NCBI GenBank assembly: GCA_029168955.1
Contig: JAPDOI010001846.1
Coordinates: forward strand, 1 to 64,000
Direction of reading: 5' to 3'
DNA from: Aplectana chamaeleonis
Lineage: Eukaryota > Nematoda > Chromadorea > Rhabditida > Cosmocercidae
DNA: 64,000 nt
Of this stretch, positions 11,757 to 24,362 are shown piece after piece. The position numbers were made by a program, and so were the translations under genes. Numbering within the stretch: the first letter of the stretch is position 1; each line of letters opens with the position of its first letter. The notes beneath the pieces were generated by a model that had not been told where the DNA came from, did no database searches, and was given only the letters and a program-made list of their open reading frames with translations.

Positions 11757-14700
11757 TATTAGCAGTAGATGATGACACCCACAAGGACTCACGGGATTCT
11801 TTCAATAGAGCAACTATAGCAATTTTTTTACAAACTATGTTTCTTAAAATTTTTTCTTTGTGCGATAAATTTGAGACGCCAATTTTGCTAGTTGAAAAGT
11901 TAAAACAAACCACTAATCAGCAATATTTATTTTGCAAAGTATTGATTTTGTTTTCAAAAACTGAAAAAAAAACTTAGAATCGGTTGTTTGATACAGTAAT
12001 AAATAATTGTGAAGATGAAGATGCGGAATGACCGCGTCAGGCGAAAGCTAACCGTTTGAGTCAAGTAAGTCAAGTAAATAAATAATTAGTGATATAAACA
12101 GATTCAAATAGGGAATTGCTTGTATTACCCAGCTACATATGAAGTTAGTGCTTCAAAAAGAAGCAATTTCACGCGAAGAAAACTCGTTTTTTTTTTTTGC
12201 AAAAATAGAAAGATTTTTATTCATTTTCGGCACCATGATCAGGTATGTAAATACAAGAAAATACTTTTTCAAGAAACCTCAGTTAATCTAGCATCGGCTT
12301 TGTAAAAATTAACCTATCCTATTTAGTCACCAAAAGCTGTTATAAACTGTGACTTGGGACATTATTGCTTCATCGTACATATATTCTTCATTCAGATGCT
12401 AGCCATTTGTGCCCATTTGAATTAACACAGTCACAGGAGAGCAGAAGTTTGCTTAGAAGTGTGATTTCTACGGCATTACGCAGTACTTTGTAGAACACCC
12501 AATTCACATCTCCATCTGCTGACGTGTACCCCGGCTACTTTGGCAATAAACCTTGGCTGTAGCTGTGAGCACGGCCCTCGGTTCCTCGTATATTCTACGA
12601 CTGCTCCATCATCTTCTTCCAAAAGGGGATTTTGTGGCAGTGAAGAACAACTTCGATCTTTTACTAATGCCGTTGTTTTATCACTGGGAAACATCGCTAG
12701 TTCGCCACGAAGAGAAGGTCGTAGAAAACTACTCGAAACCTTTTTGCAAAGCATGAAAGCTCAAAATATCGCCCGAAAACTTCTTTGTAAAACAAAATAG
12801 CCATAAGGTACAAGAAATGTATCGTAGTAACTCTAATCTTCATGCCAAATCTTTTTTGATAAGGACATTCAGATTGTCTATCTAATTTAAAACAATGTCA
12901 TCAGTTGATAACTACATCATAAAGTATAATATAATATCATCAGTTGTAAAACCCCCCATTAATTTTCAGTAGAGCTCTTGGTGTTATTCTTTACAAAGTT
13001 GTTAGACATTCGCACGGATTATCGACCCAGATGTGCTAGATTATCAATCCCAAATTCATTTTTGGGTGGCCATAACACTCTGGGAGCGCATTTTTAGAGT
13101 CTCATTGATGATCTCAGCTAGCCCCAATCTAGAAATTGTGCCTAGAAATTGAGTCATTATGAGAGAGCACGATGTCTCAGATACTTAGCACGGGTTCCAG
13201 AAGGGATTCTTAATTTGCTTTCTTTTTTTGTCCTGGGTTTCTTTCATTTTTTCACGTTCACCTGAACGGAAGAAGCTAAACGGGATTTTGCATATATATA
13301 TAATGTGGCCACAAGTCCAACGAGGCAGTCCAATATGACTGTATTGCTAATAGTTTTGTATATTTGAGATTTCTGTTAATCAAATGCCTCAAAGCCGTCA
13401 AAACCTGACTTCTGAACACGCAATTTTCTTTTTTTACTCGGGCTTGCTACCTCGTCTCGAAATTAACGCAAACAATAACAGGTTTCAAACAAGAAATTTG
13501 ATAAGCAGTGAAGAAAAACAATTTGAGAAAGGATGTGTAACGCCCGAGCATAGTGAAGGGTGGAAAACGATGAAACTGATCAATAAAGGAAGAGGTTGAA
13601 AAAGCCTCTCAGTCAGTTGTTCCTGCAAATATTTGTCACGCTTCCGACGTCTACTAGGTTGCCTGCCGAATAGCGCTATTTGTAACTGAAGAAAACTAAA
13701 CTGCAAGTTTCTTCACGCCCATAAGGCCCATCGAAACATGATTTTAGCATTCTACCCTCCTCGTAACATTATCGAAAACTTCAGAGTAAGGAACAAATAT
13801 TTTGGGTTGCCAACGCTGGATTCTCGGCGCAGTGTATTTGACCTTTGCATGGTCCGCAAACTTCTGGAAAATAGCAGTTTTTTCAGGCTTGCACCCTATT
13901 TCAAACTAGTCACATCGAGAACTAGAGGTGAAATAATGAAAATATTTCTCGGTCGGCGAATTACCAGGGTTAGGGTTAGGTCTTTTTCCACATAGGGCGG
14001 GAGTAGCGCATACCCGAAAATCGCTAGAAGAGTCACCGGCGCTGCTTCCTTGGGCCAGTTTAGCCGACGGGTATCCCAAATAGTTTTCAGCTACGAAATA
14101 TAGCATTTTCGATTGTTTCTTCTTTTCTAGAGATAGATCTTCGTTTGTTTGATTGGTAGGGTGTATGAAGAATAGGAGAATAGAAGTTTGCTGTCTGTTT
14201 TTTTCTTTCTCCCGGTCTTGTTAGTTTTTCTGTGCATCTCTTCGTATTATTATCACGCATTTGCCTTATGTGAGTGTAATAAACATATACATATATTCCA
14301 CCCTTGAAAATGGTTCCAATGATTTTTTTCTGATTTCGAAAAATCAGAAAAATACGAACAGTGATCAAAAAATGCTCATCCTCCGCTCCTAACCCCTTTC
14401 AGGTGAGGAATAGTTTACGAATACAGGTGCCACTAATTCTAGGATTAAAACGACTGAAGAATATGGGGAGGGATAGGTATTCCAGACAAGCGAAAATTGC
14501 TTACTCATCAGACACTCGTAAATGTGTTCCACTACTACACCGCAGTTGTTTCTGCTTGTTTCGGGGCAAATGCCAGGTGTTTCGGGTAAAACAGAAGGCG
14601 TTTCGGGGAAAATCAGACGTTAAAGAAAGCGCTGAAGAGCGAGGTCTGGGAATAAACGATCGACTTCACGGGGCAACGAATTTGCCCTTCATACAGCAGC

Positions 14701-15271
14701 GTTCTAACGGAAAACAACCACGAGCGTCTGAATACGCCAACTTAACTGCATAGTTACGTAACTATATCGCGCGTTATCAACTTTTTAGGCGTCAGCTATA
14801 GTGTTTCGTTCCGATTGGCTACGTCCGCTACGCGATAAATGACGCCATAACATATTTTTGCCATTTTTTCTGAACTAAAATGATTTTGTTTTTCTTTTCT
14901 TGTGGTCGTAAATGTTCACTAGTGAGACTTTGGATGTAGTACCCATGCTCGAAGTGTAGTACCATGTGGAGCACTCCAATGTATTCAGAAAGCTATTTCT
15001 CTAAAAAAATTAACTCTATTCCGTAAATTCGATCAATCAGAAAAGATACCTGATTTTTATGATTAGGAAACATTTTCTGTTCAAGTTTCCTGAGTGATCC
15101 ATTTCTTCTCTCATGCCACCCAGAGATAAATATTGAATCCTAAACTCATTCTCCTATCTTTCGAAATTTTTATTTAAGTTTTTTTCGGAGATCTCAAATC
15201 TTCATGTTGTAGTGGAGATATTTATGAGTGTAGATCGTGCCTGTTGAGGTTTTACTTTATGAAATTTCCAG
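11757..15271. other. Upstream region of CNOT10, no exon identified
   Basis: The N-terminal half of CNOT10 would be expected here or further upstream, but no matching exon could be recognised. Around 12540-12756 three frames are open together, which is unremarkable at this length. A short TTAGGG-like run lies at 13969-13980. No RNA gene or repeat family was identified. Confidence 0.35.
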
Positions 15272-18200
15272 GACCATATTACATGCCAGCCGCCTCAGGC
15301 AACTCCTCTGGATCGAAACTCTCAGAAAAACGTCAGGAGGTAATGTTCGTGGAAGATTCTTTCAAGATTGTATCTACAAAATCGATAGCAAACGCATTGT
15401 TTCTGAGAGATATTTGACGAAAAAAAGGCTACAATTAGGAAAAGTTTTAGTAGTATTCGGTCTCATAAAACCATTTAAAATATCTTTAATCGCCCCTGTG
15501 GCAAGAAAAATGGTGAATTTTCAGCTAACCGCTGATCAGGTGTTTCTGCTATATCGAAAAGGAGTCACAGAACAAAGGAAAGGCAATTTCTCGCTGGCAT
15601 TGCACTGTCTTCAGCCGCTGATACCTTTCTTCTGCAACACACCGTTGATATGGCTTCGAATCATCGAGATTGGTATACGGCTCTTGTACTATAGAGTGGG
15701 TTCGTTCGTTTGCATTGTGTACTACACGCTCTTTTATGCACTTTCTCAAATATTGACCCACGGCTCTGAGTACGAGAGGGGACGTTTTCTGGAAAATCTC
15801 GTTTGTGAAGGAACTTTGTTCAGAAAAATACAACAATTTGTAGCATGGTGCGTAACAGTTCGATTGTAGCTCCCTAAAATTGTCTTCTTGTTGAAATATT
15901 AGGTATTTTCGTGTTTCAAAACAAAATGTTTACTGTAATCTTTTAATGAGGTGGTAACTTGCTCTTAAGTTCCTCAGTATAGTGGAGCGTTCTTGTACAG
16001 CTCTATTAACGCCTCAATAATCAGGAAGAAATCCGTCAGTTCTCGAGAGTCGAGCCTGAATCTCCGGGCATTGTACTCGGTAGGGCTCATGCTCATTTAT
16101 CGGAAAAGTTCCCGAGTTATGATCTAGAAGAAAGTCAGTGAAGGCCTCTCGTCACCAGGGTCAAACGGGTCGTTGTGTAGAACTTCAGAGAACCCAGGAT
16201 CACCTTGCCTCGCCTACCAAAATATTAAAAGTTTCTCATAACATTGTCTCCAAATTTTCGTTTTTGCGCCAGAACTCGTACGATTCCCACCCGAAATGTA
16301 TGGACTCAAGGTTTCGCGACCCCCTTCCCCTTAAAGTTTACACAAACGTGCTCCTAACCTACTGCGCTCATCTCGTCTACGTTACCATGAAGCACGGCTA
16401 AGTGAGCCGTTGCGTTGGACCTCGACTAAGTCAGGAGAATGTCTTCGTGATAGATGACCGACTTGAGTCCGCTGGTGAGCAGCACGATGCGCATGCCGTG
16501 AAGGACTATTGATCATACTGCGAAGCGATGTCTTTCGTCCTCCACTACTTGTTGCAGCACCGTTTTGCGACGGAGCAACTATTTCCTCTATATTTTCATG
16601 TGATTTTTTATATATCAGATTTCAAGCTGGTCGAGCTTCTCGTGTGGCGATATACGCCACTAGAGAGAGATTGTAATGACCTTTCTAAAGGAGTACTAGT
16701 CGAATGTCCGCAGCCCAACGAGGCGAGAACACATCTGGTTCGCCTACGGAGATGAGATTCGGACTGGGAAACCCGAGGCTTCATTGCTCTTAGAATAGGA
16801 TCTTCGGCCGCGTCCGCGTTTTCAAGAAGCGCTCAAACGAAGTGAGCATGCTCCTCGCACAAGAGACGGAGCCTTTCTTGATTGTAGTCGGCCCATCTTT
16901 GATCATCGAATGTGTTTGGAGCGTCGGCGAACGGCTTCCTGATCTCTTCTCTATCCGACGGGTTCCAATATGCCTCTCATACGATGATTGGACTGCTCAA
17001 GAACATTAATAAACTTCTGCTGTGTCTCAACTTGGTAATGCTTTTTAACTGGCAAGATGTTGACTTCTGCATTTAGATGCATAACTGGAGACCTGCTTGC
17101 GCAGCCAGTGACGATTCTCAGAGCAGCGCTACATCTTGGTTCAGGAGCTGTCCGACACAATGTGCTGTCATACAGGTCTAGATCAGGCTGTAGTATAGCC
17201 CATTAAGTCGCCAATATTGTCTCTGCTGCTGCTCCTCCCAACGCTTTCAATACATTAAGCTTTGCCCCTCTGTGTAATCGTGCGTCAACTCCTTCGCGAA
17301 GAGGGTTTTTGTCACGCTAGCGGTCAACTTATTCTCGCACCTATTTAGGTGCAAAACCAAAGTGAGTGCCCCCTGAAATCAGATTTCCTAAATTATTTGA
17401 AGATGTTAAAGCTTTTTCGGTCATTTGCACGAACGTTAGAATTCCGCCCACGCAGGGATTCCAACCTTCTGCCAAAAGTCGGGGAGAGTTTTGCACCGAC
17501 AGGGATGAGTTGCCCCGCAACCTTTTTGTCATGCAGGAGGTGCTGGCTGGGCTACGATCTCCGAAGGTTTCTACCACCAAGAGTTGGCTTTCGAGAGGAA
17601 TCCAGTACCCGCTCAGAATTGTTTATGTGCCACATGCAGCAACAATGTCACCTGTGAGCCATCAGCGTCCTGTGTTTCAGGTGAATCTCCTGTTCAGGTC
17701 TCAGGTCTGTGAGACACCACGACTCTTCTTGCCTTATATTCTCCCTCCAGTAACTCCGATTTCTCAGCAACCAACCGCCCCCTCTCTGTTGTACATATAA
17801 GTCTCAATGGCCTTCTTGCCAAACTTTCTGAACTATCTCTACTCGCACGTTCTCTTTCCGATCGAATAGAAAGCTCACCGACGGACGAGGGGGTAAGATT
17901 TTCGGCGCGGAGAAATTCTGCGGGGAATATTTTGGTCGAAATGGAAAGTTCCAGAGAAGATCGTGAAATTTTCCCAATTTCTTGACCATCGAGGGGGGTC
18001 GTAGCTTCGACGAGGTTTGACACAACGTCCCGCTGGACCATGTTTAACAACATAATTCATGTGGTCAGTTTTTGTGGCCGTGGCATTTGGTCTTATCGCC
18101 GAAACGTTTGGAATCCGTCATACTAGTGATCTTTGCAGGATAATGTTAATGAGGGTAGAATAGTTGATATCTATGGTTCTGGTAGGACGCGTAGACTGGT

Positions 18201-20719
18201 AATAGCTCCAAAGGCCTCAATTTCTTCAGGTCGGCCATCGGCTGCATTCTATGCCCAGTAAGAAATCAACTTATTGATTCTTGTTTGCAGGATCAACAAC
18301 GCATTACTTATTATTCTAGAATTGCCCATCAAGCTGGAATAACGGAAGACTACTTGGAGAGTATAGCTGGCGTATTATTGTCGTTGACGAGAAAAACGTC
18401 AAATCGGAAGCTTCGAGTTGCCAGCCTTTCACTGGCTGCATATGTCGCCTTGAAAATGGGGCGATATCAGTAAGTTTTTGTTTTCTTAGTCGAACTGGAC
18501 TAGTTGAAAAGCTAAAAGTTTTTCTGTCAAGTGACTGAATCATGTGTGATGTTGTTTTCGCTCCCCTGAACTTCAAAGCATTTTGAGAACAGTTGTTCTT
18601 GAGGGTCATGAATTCGGTCTTTTCTATTGAACTTTCAGCTATGCTGCGGATCTGGCGATGAAACTGATCGATGAAGAGGAGTCCACTGGGAACTGCAGTA
18701 TGACAGCCTCAATGTATCTGGTAAGTGCATTCCATCGCTGTTTGTGTTTTTTTTTGTCTGTCGAGGGTTAAAAATGGACCTCCAGTTCATTAACTTTGCT
18801 GACGAAATGCCTTTAATTGTAAGGCTACTCTACGAAGAGTGTTTATTTATATCAGAAGAAGGTCGTGGAGAGTTGGTTCCACTGGTTTTTTTGCTTTTTT
18901 GGTTTTTTTTTGTGAAGGAATCCTTTTCTCAATGCATTTTTTGTCAGATTGACTGTTCCAAGTGAAACGTACTTCTCTAGAACGGTTTTTGGAAGTAGAA
19001 CGCGATTATGAAGCTTTAGGCGTTCTACGCTTCGCGACAAGGTACGCACCCAACTCTGAAAATCGACAAACTAACGTCAAATTCGTGTTCACTAACCTAA
19101 ATAATTTCTATAGAGAAGTTTTGAGGCAATTCTGAGACTTTGACCGACCTACCGCATACTCACCGCAACCTATGGAAGCTCGCTAAACGGACCTAAGGTT
19201 GGCGTCAAGCGCTTTCCACAAAAAAATGGAGCCAAATCTATGTTTGCATTCCAGAAATCGACAAAAGTCGCATTTTTCTTCCGAAATAGTTTCCCGATGG
19301 GAAGCCTCGAACGTGTTTTGAAGACTTTGGAAATTCGACAAGCGAACCTAATATCCGTGAGCTGCGTCTCTAGTAACCCCTGTGGGAAAGTTCTCAGGCA
19401 GATCTGAAACATTTTTTTTTCAATTAAGCCCAGAACCACATGATTGATAGGAGAAAATACTCAAGCAACAAGATAAAGGGTGGGGGGGGGGGAATGCCTG
19501 CAATTCTGTTCAAAGCCATCATAGGCAGCTACAATGGGCATATTCGGGTTTGTGAACAATTTGGATATAAAAATGGACATTTTACTGGTTGTTCACAAAG
19601 TTTCCCAGTTTTTTTGTTTACCAAGGAGGTGTTCTAGCTTTGTCGAGGTTCAACACATCCTCTCTTTTGTTGCTGCCCTCTGGTGGGACTTTAAGGAGTA
19701 GCTCGGGCCCTAATTTTATTGGATAGGTAGTTTAGCTATCCAAAAATATTTGGTTTTTGCAAAGCGACATCCACGGTTGGTTTTTTGGCCAATTTTGAGA
19801 CAGCATTCAGAAGTGGAAACTCGTTTTTCTGCTCCTTTTCTATTGTAAACTGCTGGTTTCCGATTTATTACTCAGTCGAAATATTTATTACTGAGCATCT
19901 TTCAGTGCTCCTCTCCGTTTTGTTGCAAGCCAACATAGCTGCCAGAGTTGATAGTGTTTTGGAGCCACCCTAGTATCAGGTGATAGCGTGCGCGGAATTT
20001 TTCATTCTGAGAAATTGCCCTTAAAAATTGCATCAGAATTTTGGTAGCCGAATTAAGAACTGGAACGTGTCTTGAGATTTTGTTTTGCAGATGGAGTGCA
20101 TGCTGTCGACCGGCCCGTTCGAGACCGCTCTGAAAGTTATGAGCGTAGACGGAACTGAGAAGCAGGCTGGCGAATGTGGATCATATCCCATATGGGCTGT
20201 CATCAACCGATGTATTGTCCTCTGTGCGAATCGCAAATATGGAGAAGCTGAGACACTTTATGAGGTCTAGAAAATTCTGAGCCATAGGTTTCAGCTTCGT
20301 CCAGAAATTTTGCAGAAATTTCAGGAAATCAGGGCTTCGACTAGCGAGAATGAACTGTACAAAAGAAGCGTTTTGGCGCTAGGTGTTTTTATTTGCTTGA
20401 AGTTGAATCGTTCACCGGACGCGTTTCGATTGATAGATGAGCTGCGCAGGACGCAGGACGACGATGAGGAGCAGACTGTTGTTGAGGTGTACTTTTTTTC
20501 GATTTTTCTATCCTGTTTATTTTGAAAATGTCAGGAAAACCCCAACAATTTCTTCTGAAAGGGTCATTTCAGTTGTGGTTGTAATTGGATTGTTCTGTGG
20601 ACGAATTAATTAAAATTGTTGCACTATTTTTTTTTCAGAAGAGTCGCCCTGCTCCAGCAGAGAATCCTTTGACTATCCTAGCACGAATAGAGGCAGAAAA
20701 GCGGCCGTCGATGATCTAG
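15272..20719 (+). CDS. CNOT10: CNOT10-like CCR4-NOT subunit, C-terminal half
   Basis: Eight exons join in phase: 15272-15339, 15525-15695, 18139-18257, 18320-18469, 18639-18720, 20091-20264, 20325-20486, 20639-20719, with TAG at 20717-20719. They give about 335 residues, against roughly 740 for vertebrate CNOT10. Order and residues track the CNOT10 C-terminal half: LALHCLQPL and LIWLRIIEIGI (TPR-type helix), then RIVDIYGSG, then RVASLSLAAYVALKMGRY, then the YGEAETLYEEI region. CNOT10 is a TPR-rich scaffold subunit that works with CNOT11 in the cytoplasmic CCR4-NOT deadenylase complex. Exon 4 is taken from 18320; an acceptor at 18290 also exists but its frame does not match the upstream exon. 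The donor at 20265 (GTCTAG) is weak and the first exon is the least certain. The N-terminal half was not found, so this is a partial gene, or its 5' part lies far upstream. Confidence 0.72.
16690..17350 (-). pseudogene. Non-LTR retrotransposon 3' fragment inside CNOT10 intron
   Basis: Read on the minus strand from 17350 downward, the sequence gives GAKLNVLKALGG, then AALRIVTGCASRSPVMHL, then NAEVNILPVKKHY, and near 16740 the tail segment that also occurs at 32137-32580 and 46770-46905. This order is the region after the polymerase domain in common nematode non-LTR elements. Stops and frame changes interrupt it. It lies antisense in the 2.4-kb intron between the second and third CNOT10 exons found. 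Confidence 0.7.
18721..20090. other. CNOT10 intron of 1.4 kb
   Basis: It starts GTAAGT and ends TTTTGCAG. It holds T-rich tracts, a G9 run near 19483 and no recognisable element. Short frames in it have no homology. Confidence 0.6.
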
Positions 20720-21680
20720 CAGTTGAAGGGTTAGTTGAGAGTATTGAAATGTATGTATTGAAGTGCTTAGAACTGGTTGGCATCTTGGGCGCTGATCTCT
20801 GGTCTACTTTTCAACTCTGTGCAGTTGTGAGTATACGGTTCGCAAGAGTTTCGAGCCATCCGCATTCGATAATTTTCCAATCTTGAGGTATTGTCCTCTG
20901 TGCGAATCTTTTGAGGGAGTGGAATATATTTTTGAAACCGCAAACTATTCTTTATATAATGCCTTTTTCCATGTCAAGAAAGACTTGGCGGTTCGCGAAT
21001 TATGTGCTGAATTTTGTGGAATTGTTTTCGGTGCGGGAATTCTTTGAGTGGCTCTATTCACTCTGAGGCAAAACCCCTCAAGCTACCGAAATTGTTGGGA
21101 TACCTGACTTTTTGAAGGCTATGGAATAGCGTTCGTGGAAAATCTCGATGCAGCGTAATTATTGATTTGTTGGCGAATTTGGTTAATTTCCAATTTTGGT
21201 CTTTTCTGCCTTATCCAGCTAGGTTCCGCGGAAAGAAACGGTCTTCTCCAAGTTATTCCAGCCACTCCAGTGAATCATCGTGTCACAAAAGTGTACATTT
21301 TTCAAAACTGCCGTGTTAATAGCGGCATTCTGTAGCCGTATTCATGAAACTACGGAAGCCTCCCGGGAAGGTTTTTTGTAACAACCATGGCCGTATTCAA
21401 TGAATTTATGAAAGCCTCACAGAAAAGTTTTTAGAACAAGCCGATGTACGCGGCGGGTGGACTTTGGACCCTTCCGGGAGGCTGCCATACTTTCCTGAAT
21501 ACTTCCTGGCCATGATCATGCTATGAATACCGTAATCCCTGATTTCAAATCTGTTTTTTTTTCTGTTCTAAAAGTAAGCAATAACAGCTTATGGAACGTC
21601 CAGGCGGTGTTCACCTAGGATGTCCCAATCTATCTAACCCGAAATCTGGTAGTGTCAAAATTTGATCGACCTTTCCTTAA
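20720..21680. other. Spacer downstream of CNOT10
   Basis: No gene was seen. Around 21339-21530 the phrase GCCGTATTCA and its neighbours recur in direct and inverted form, looking like a decayed inverted repeat. No clear AATAAA was found shortly after the CNOT10 stop. Confidence 0.4.
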
Positions 21681-22313
21681 AGGCAGCATACACGCTTGCA
21701 AACATGGTCGAGATATCAGCATGAATAGGCCCGCACGGTCCCTACCATGTTCTGAACGACGTTTGAAGCGCTGAAAACCATCCAGGATGACAATATTAGA
21801 GCAATCATGTCTCGCACGCCCGTATTTTCACACCCCTTTGAGTAACAGAATGAAAACTCAAACTGTTGAAAACATGTGATAATTGAGAGTGGTAGCACTA
21901 TCAAAAGGGAGAGCACGGGAGAAACAGCTCGATTTACTTGAGTATAACATGTCTGCATACCGATTAACTCTCGTCCACTTTCGAGAACGCCGCTCCACTC
22001 CGACTGACTTTTGAAAATAGAGGATTTCATCGGTGCACAAACATGTAATATCCAGGTAAAGCGAGCTTTTTCTCTCTTGTTCTCTCTTTTGGTAGTCCCT
22101 TCACTCTCAATTATAACATGTTTCCTCAAGTTTAACTTTTCATTCTGTTACTCGGAGGGGTGTAAAAATACGGGCGTTATGAGACATGATTGCTCAAATA
22201 TTGTCATCCTGGATGATTTTCAGCGCCTTAAACTTCGTTCACGACATGTTAGGGCCAGTGCAGGCCTATTTATGATAATATCTCGACCATGTTTGCGAGC
22301 GTGTATGCTGCCT
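21681..22313. mobile_element. Foldback MITE, TTAA family I (copy 2)
   Basis: 633 bp flanked by TTAA on both sides. The ends AGGCAGCATACACGC and GCGTGTATGCTGCCT are perfect inverses. The inner arms (TGGTCGAGATATC..., GCCCGTATTTTCACACC...) are mirrored to the centre near 22000. It is the same family as 3862-4571 but better preserved. Confidence 0.88.
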
Positions 22314-22504
22314 TTAATTTCGAGATTCACCAGGTCTATCTCAAAGTAGATAGAAAATGATCCTCGCTCTCGAACAGTATATCACTCGTGGTGAAGAGAC
22401 CAGCACTAAAAGTCGTAAAAAGACACAAAGATGACCTTTGCTCCAGGATGTTTGGACAAAGTTCAGAAACGCTATCAAGAGAGACTTTATCGCGAATCAC
22501 AACA

Positions 22505-24362
22505 TGAATGAACATTAGGCAAGGTACTGCCCGAGGTGCGGAGAAGGCCAATTCTACTTTGACCAGGAGAACTTTGCTTTTTGTGAACTCAGTGGATGAG
22601 GTTCCATTCGTGGCGAATGCCCATAGACCTCAGAGAGAGGATTCTAGACTGCGCTCATGGCACGAGGAAGTACATATTCCTGCATTCGATTTTGGAAGGC
22701 TCCGAGAACCTGACCTAGGACTAGGAGAGGCTTTCCGAGCGGCGGTTCAAAGTTCGCCCGCCGCGTACATCGGCACATCGCCGTAGTTATTATAAAAACG
22801 AGGAGGACGAAGAAGAGGAAAGGTCAAAACGTCAGCGTCCCCGTATGGAAACAAATGCTCCTCAGAACTTGGTGAGGCATAGGAATACGAATGGAAGAGG
22901 ATATGACAGAAAACGACGTGTTGCCAGTCAACAGATCGATTGCCGCGCTACGGTTCTTGAAGAAAGCGTACGCAGACACGTCATGAACAAGGCAGGATAC
23001 TGCACGAAGTGTGGAGAAGGTCAGTTCTACTTTGACCAGGAGACCATTGCTACTTGTGAACTCAGTGGATGAGGTTCCATTCATGGCAAATGCCCATAGG
23101 CCTCAGAGAGAGGATTCTAGACTGCGCTCATGGCACGAGGAAGTACATATTCCTGCATTCGATTTTGGAAGGCTCCGAGAACCTGACCTAGGACTAGGAG
23201 AGGCTTTCCGAGCGGCGGTTCAAAGTTCGCCCGCCGCGTACATCGGCACATCGCCGTAGTTATTATAAAAACGAGGAGGACGAAGAAGAGGAAAGGTCAA
23301 AACGTCAGCGTCCCCGTATGGAAACAAATGCTCCTCAGAACTTGATGAGGCATAGGAATACGAATGGAAGAGGATATGACAGAAAACGACGTGTTGCCAG
23401 TCAACAAATCGATTGCCGCGCTACAGTTCTTGAAGAAAGCGTGCGCAGACACGTCATGAACAGAAGGCAGAGTACTGCACGATGTGTGGAGAAGGTCAAT
23501 TCTACTTTGACGCGGATACCATTGCCAGTTTGAACTCAGTGGAGGAGGTTGCATTCATGGCAAATCCCGATAGGCCCCAGAGAGAGGATCCTAGACTGCG
23601 TTCATTGCACGAGGAAGTACGTATCCCTGCATTCGATTTTGGAAAGCTCCGAGAACCTGACATAGGACTAGAAGAAGCACTCCGAGCAGCATCCCGGGGT
23701 CATTATTCTGAGGACGAAGAAGAGGAAAGGCCAAAACGTCAGCGTCCCCGTATGGAAACAAATGCTCCTCAGAACTTGGTGAGGGATAGGAATACCAATG
23801 GAGGACGATATGATAGAAAACGCCGTGTGGCCAGTCAACAGATCGATTGCCGCGCTACAGTTCTTCAAGAAAGCGTACGCAGACACGTCATGAACAGAAA
23901 GCACGGTACTGCACGAGGTGTGGACATGGTCAATTCTACTTTGACCAGGAGACCATTGCTAGTTGTAAAATCAAGGGGGAGGTTCCATCCATTGCAAATG
24001 CCGATAGGCCTCAGAGAGAGGATCCTAGACTGCGCGCATGACATGAGGAATTACATATTCCTGCATTCGATTCTGAAAGACTCCGAGAACCTGACTCAGG
24101 ACTAGGGAAGGCACTCCGAGCAGCGATCGAAGTTCGCCCGCCGCGTACATCGACACATCGCCGTAGCTATTATGAGGACGAGGAGGACGAAGAAGAAGAA
24201 AGGTCAAAACGTCAGGGTCCCGGTATGGAACCAAATGCTCTTCAGAACTTTGTGAGGCATAGAAATACGAATGGAAGATGATCTGACGGGAAGCGCCGTG
24301 TGGCCTGTCAACAAATCGATTGCCGCGCTACAGTTCTTGAAGAAGACGTACGCAGACACGTC
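22505..24362 (+). repeat. Tandem array of ~473-bp coding-like units
   Basis: Four units start near 22505, 22983, 23456 and 23890. Successive copies of the CGCAGACACGTCATGA motif are spaced 473, 434 and 473 bp. Each unit carries a recognisable protein-like stretch: CGEGQFYFDQETIA, then RPQREDPRLRS, then HEEVHIPAFDFGRLREPDLG, then an acidic EDEEEER run, then KRQRPRMETNAPQNLV, then QQIDCRATVLEESVRRHVM. Most units carry one-base frame changes or stops; the third is intact. The array lies between CNOT10 and PDPR on the same strand. I do not recognise the protein. Confidence 0.85.
23482..24105 (+). CDS. Unknown protein unit, best-preserved frame of the array
   Basis: This 207-residue frame covers almost the whole third unit without a stop. 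It reads CGEGQFYFDADTIASLNSVE, then HEEVRIPAFDFGKLREPDIG, then HYSEDEEEERPKRQRP, then SQQIDCRATVLQESVRRHVM, before running into the next unit out of frame. It is hydrophilic and charged, with a central acidic stretch. Neighbouring units encode YCTRCG or YCTKCG just before this point, a possible half zinc ribbon. No family is recognised, and no splice sites or promoter are assigned. It may be a fragment of a once-expressed gene, a retroelement segment or a fortuitous frame. The start is arbitrary because the unit is embedded in an array. Confidence 0.3.
   Translation: MCGEGQFYFDADTIASLNSVEEVAFMANPDRPQREDPRLRSLHEEVRIPAFDFGKLREPDIGLEEALRAASRGHYSEDEEEERPKRQRPRMETNAPQNLVRDRNTNGGRYDRKRRVASQQIDCRATVLQESVRRHVMNRKHGTARGVDMVNSTLTRRPLLVVKSRGRFHPLQMPIGLRERILDCAHDMRNYIFLHSILKDSENLTQD

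Noticed and set aside
12476..12800. Three overlapping open frames, one 86 residues long
   Set aside because: No family resemblance and no supporting splice or start context; opposite-strand frames are open as well.
13969..13980. TTAGGG-like telomere repeat
   Set aside because: Only about two units, and nematode telomeres use TTAGGC.
14361..14753. 130-residue frame
   Set aside because: No recognisable domain, biased composition, and the true neighbouring gene is spliced differently.
17366..17800. 144-residue frame in the CNOT10 intron
   Set aside because: Largely opposite to the non-LTR relic and its flank; CNOT10 exons join without it.
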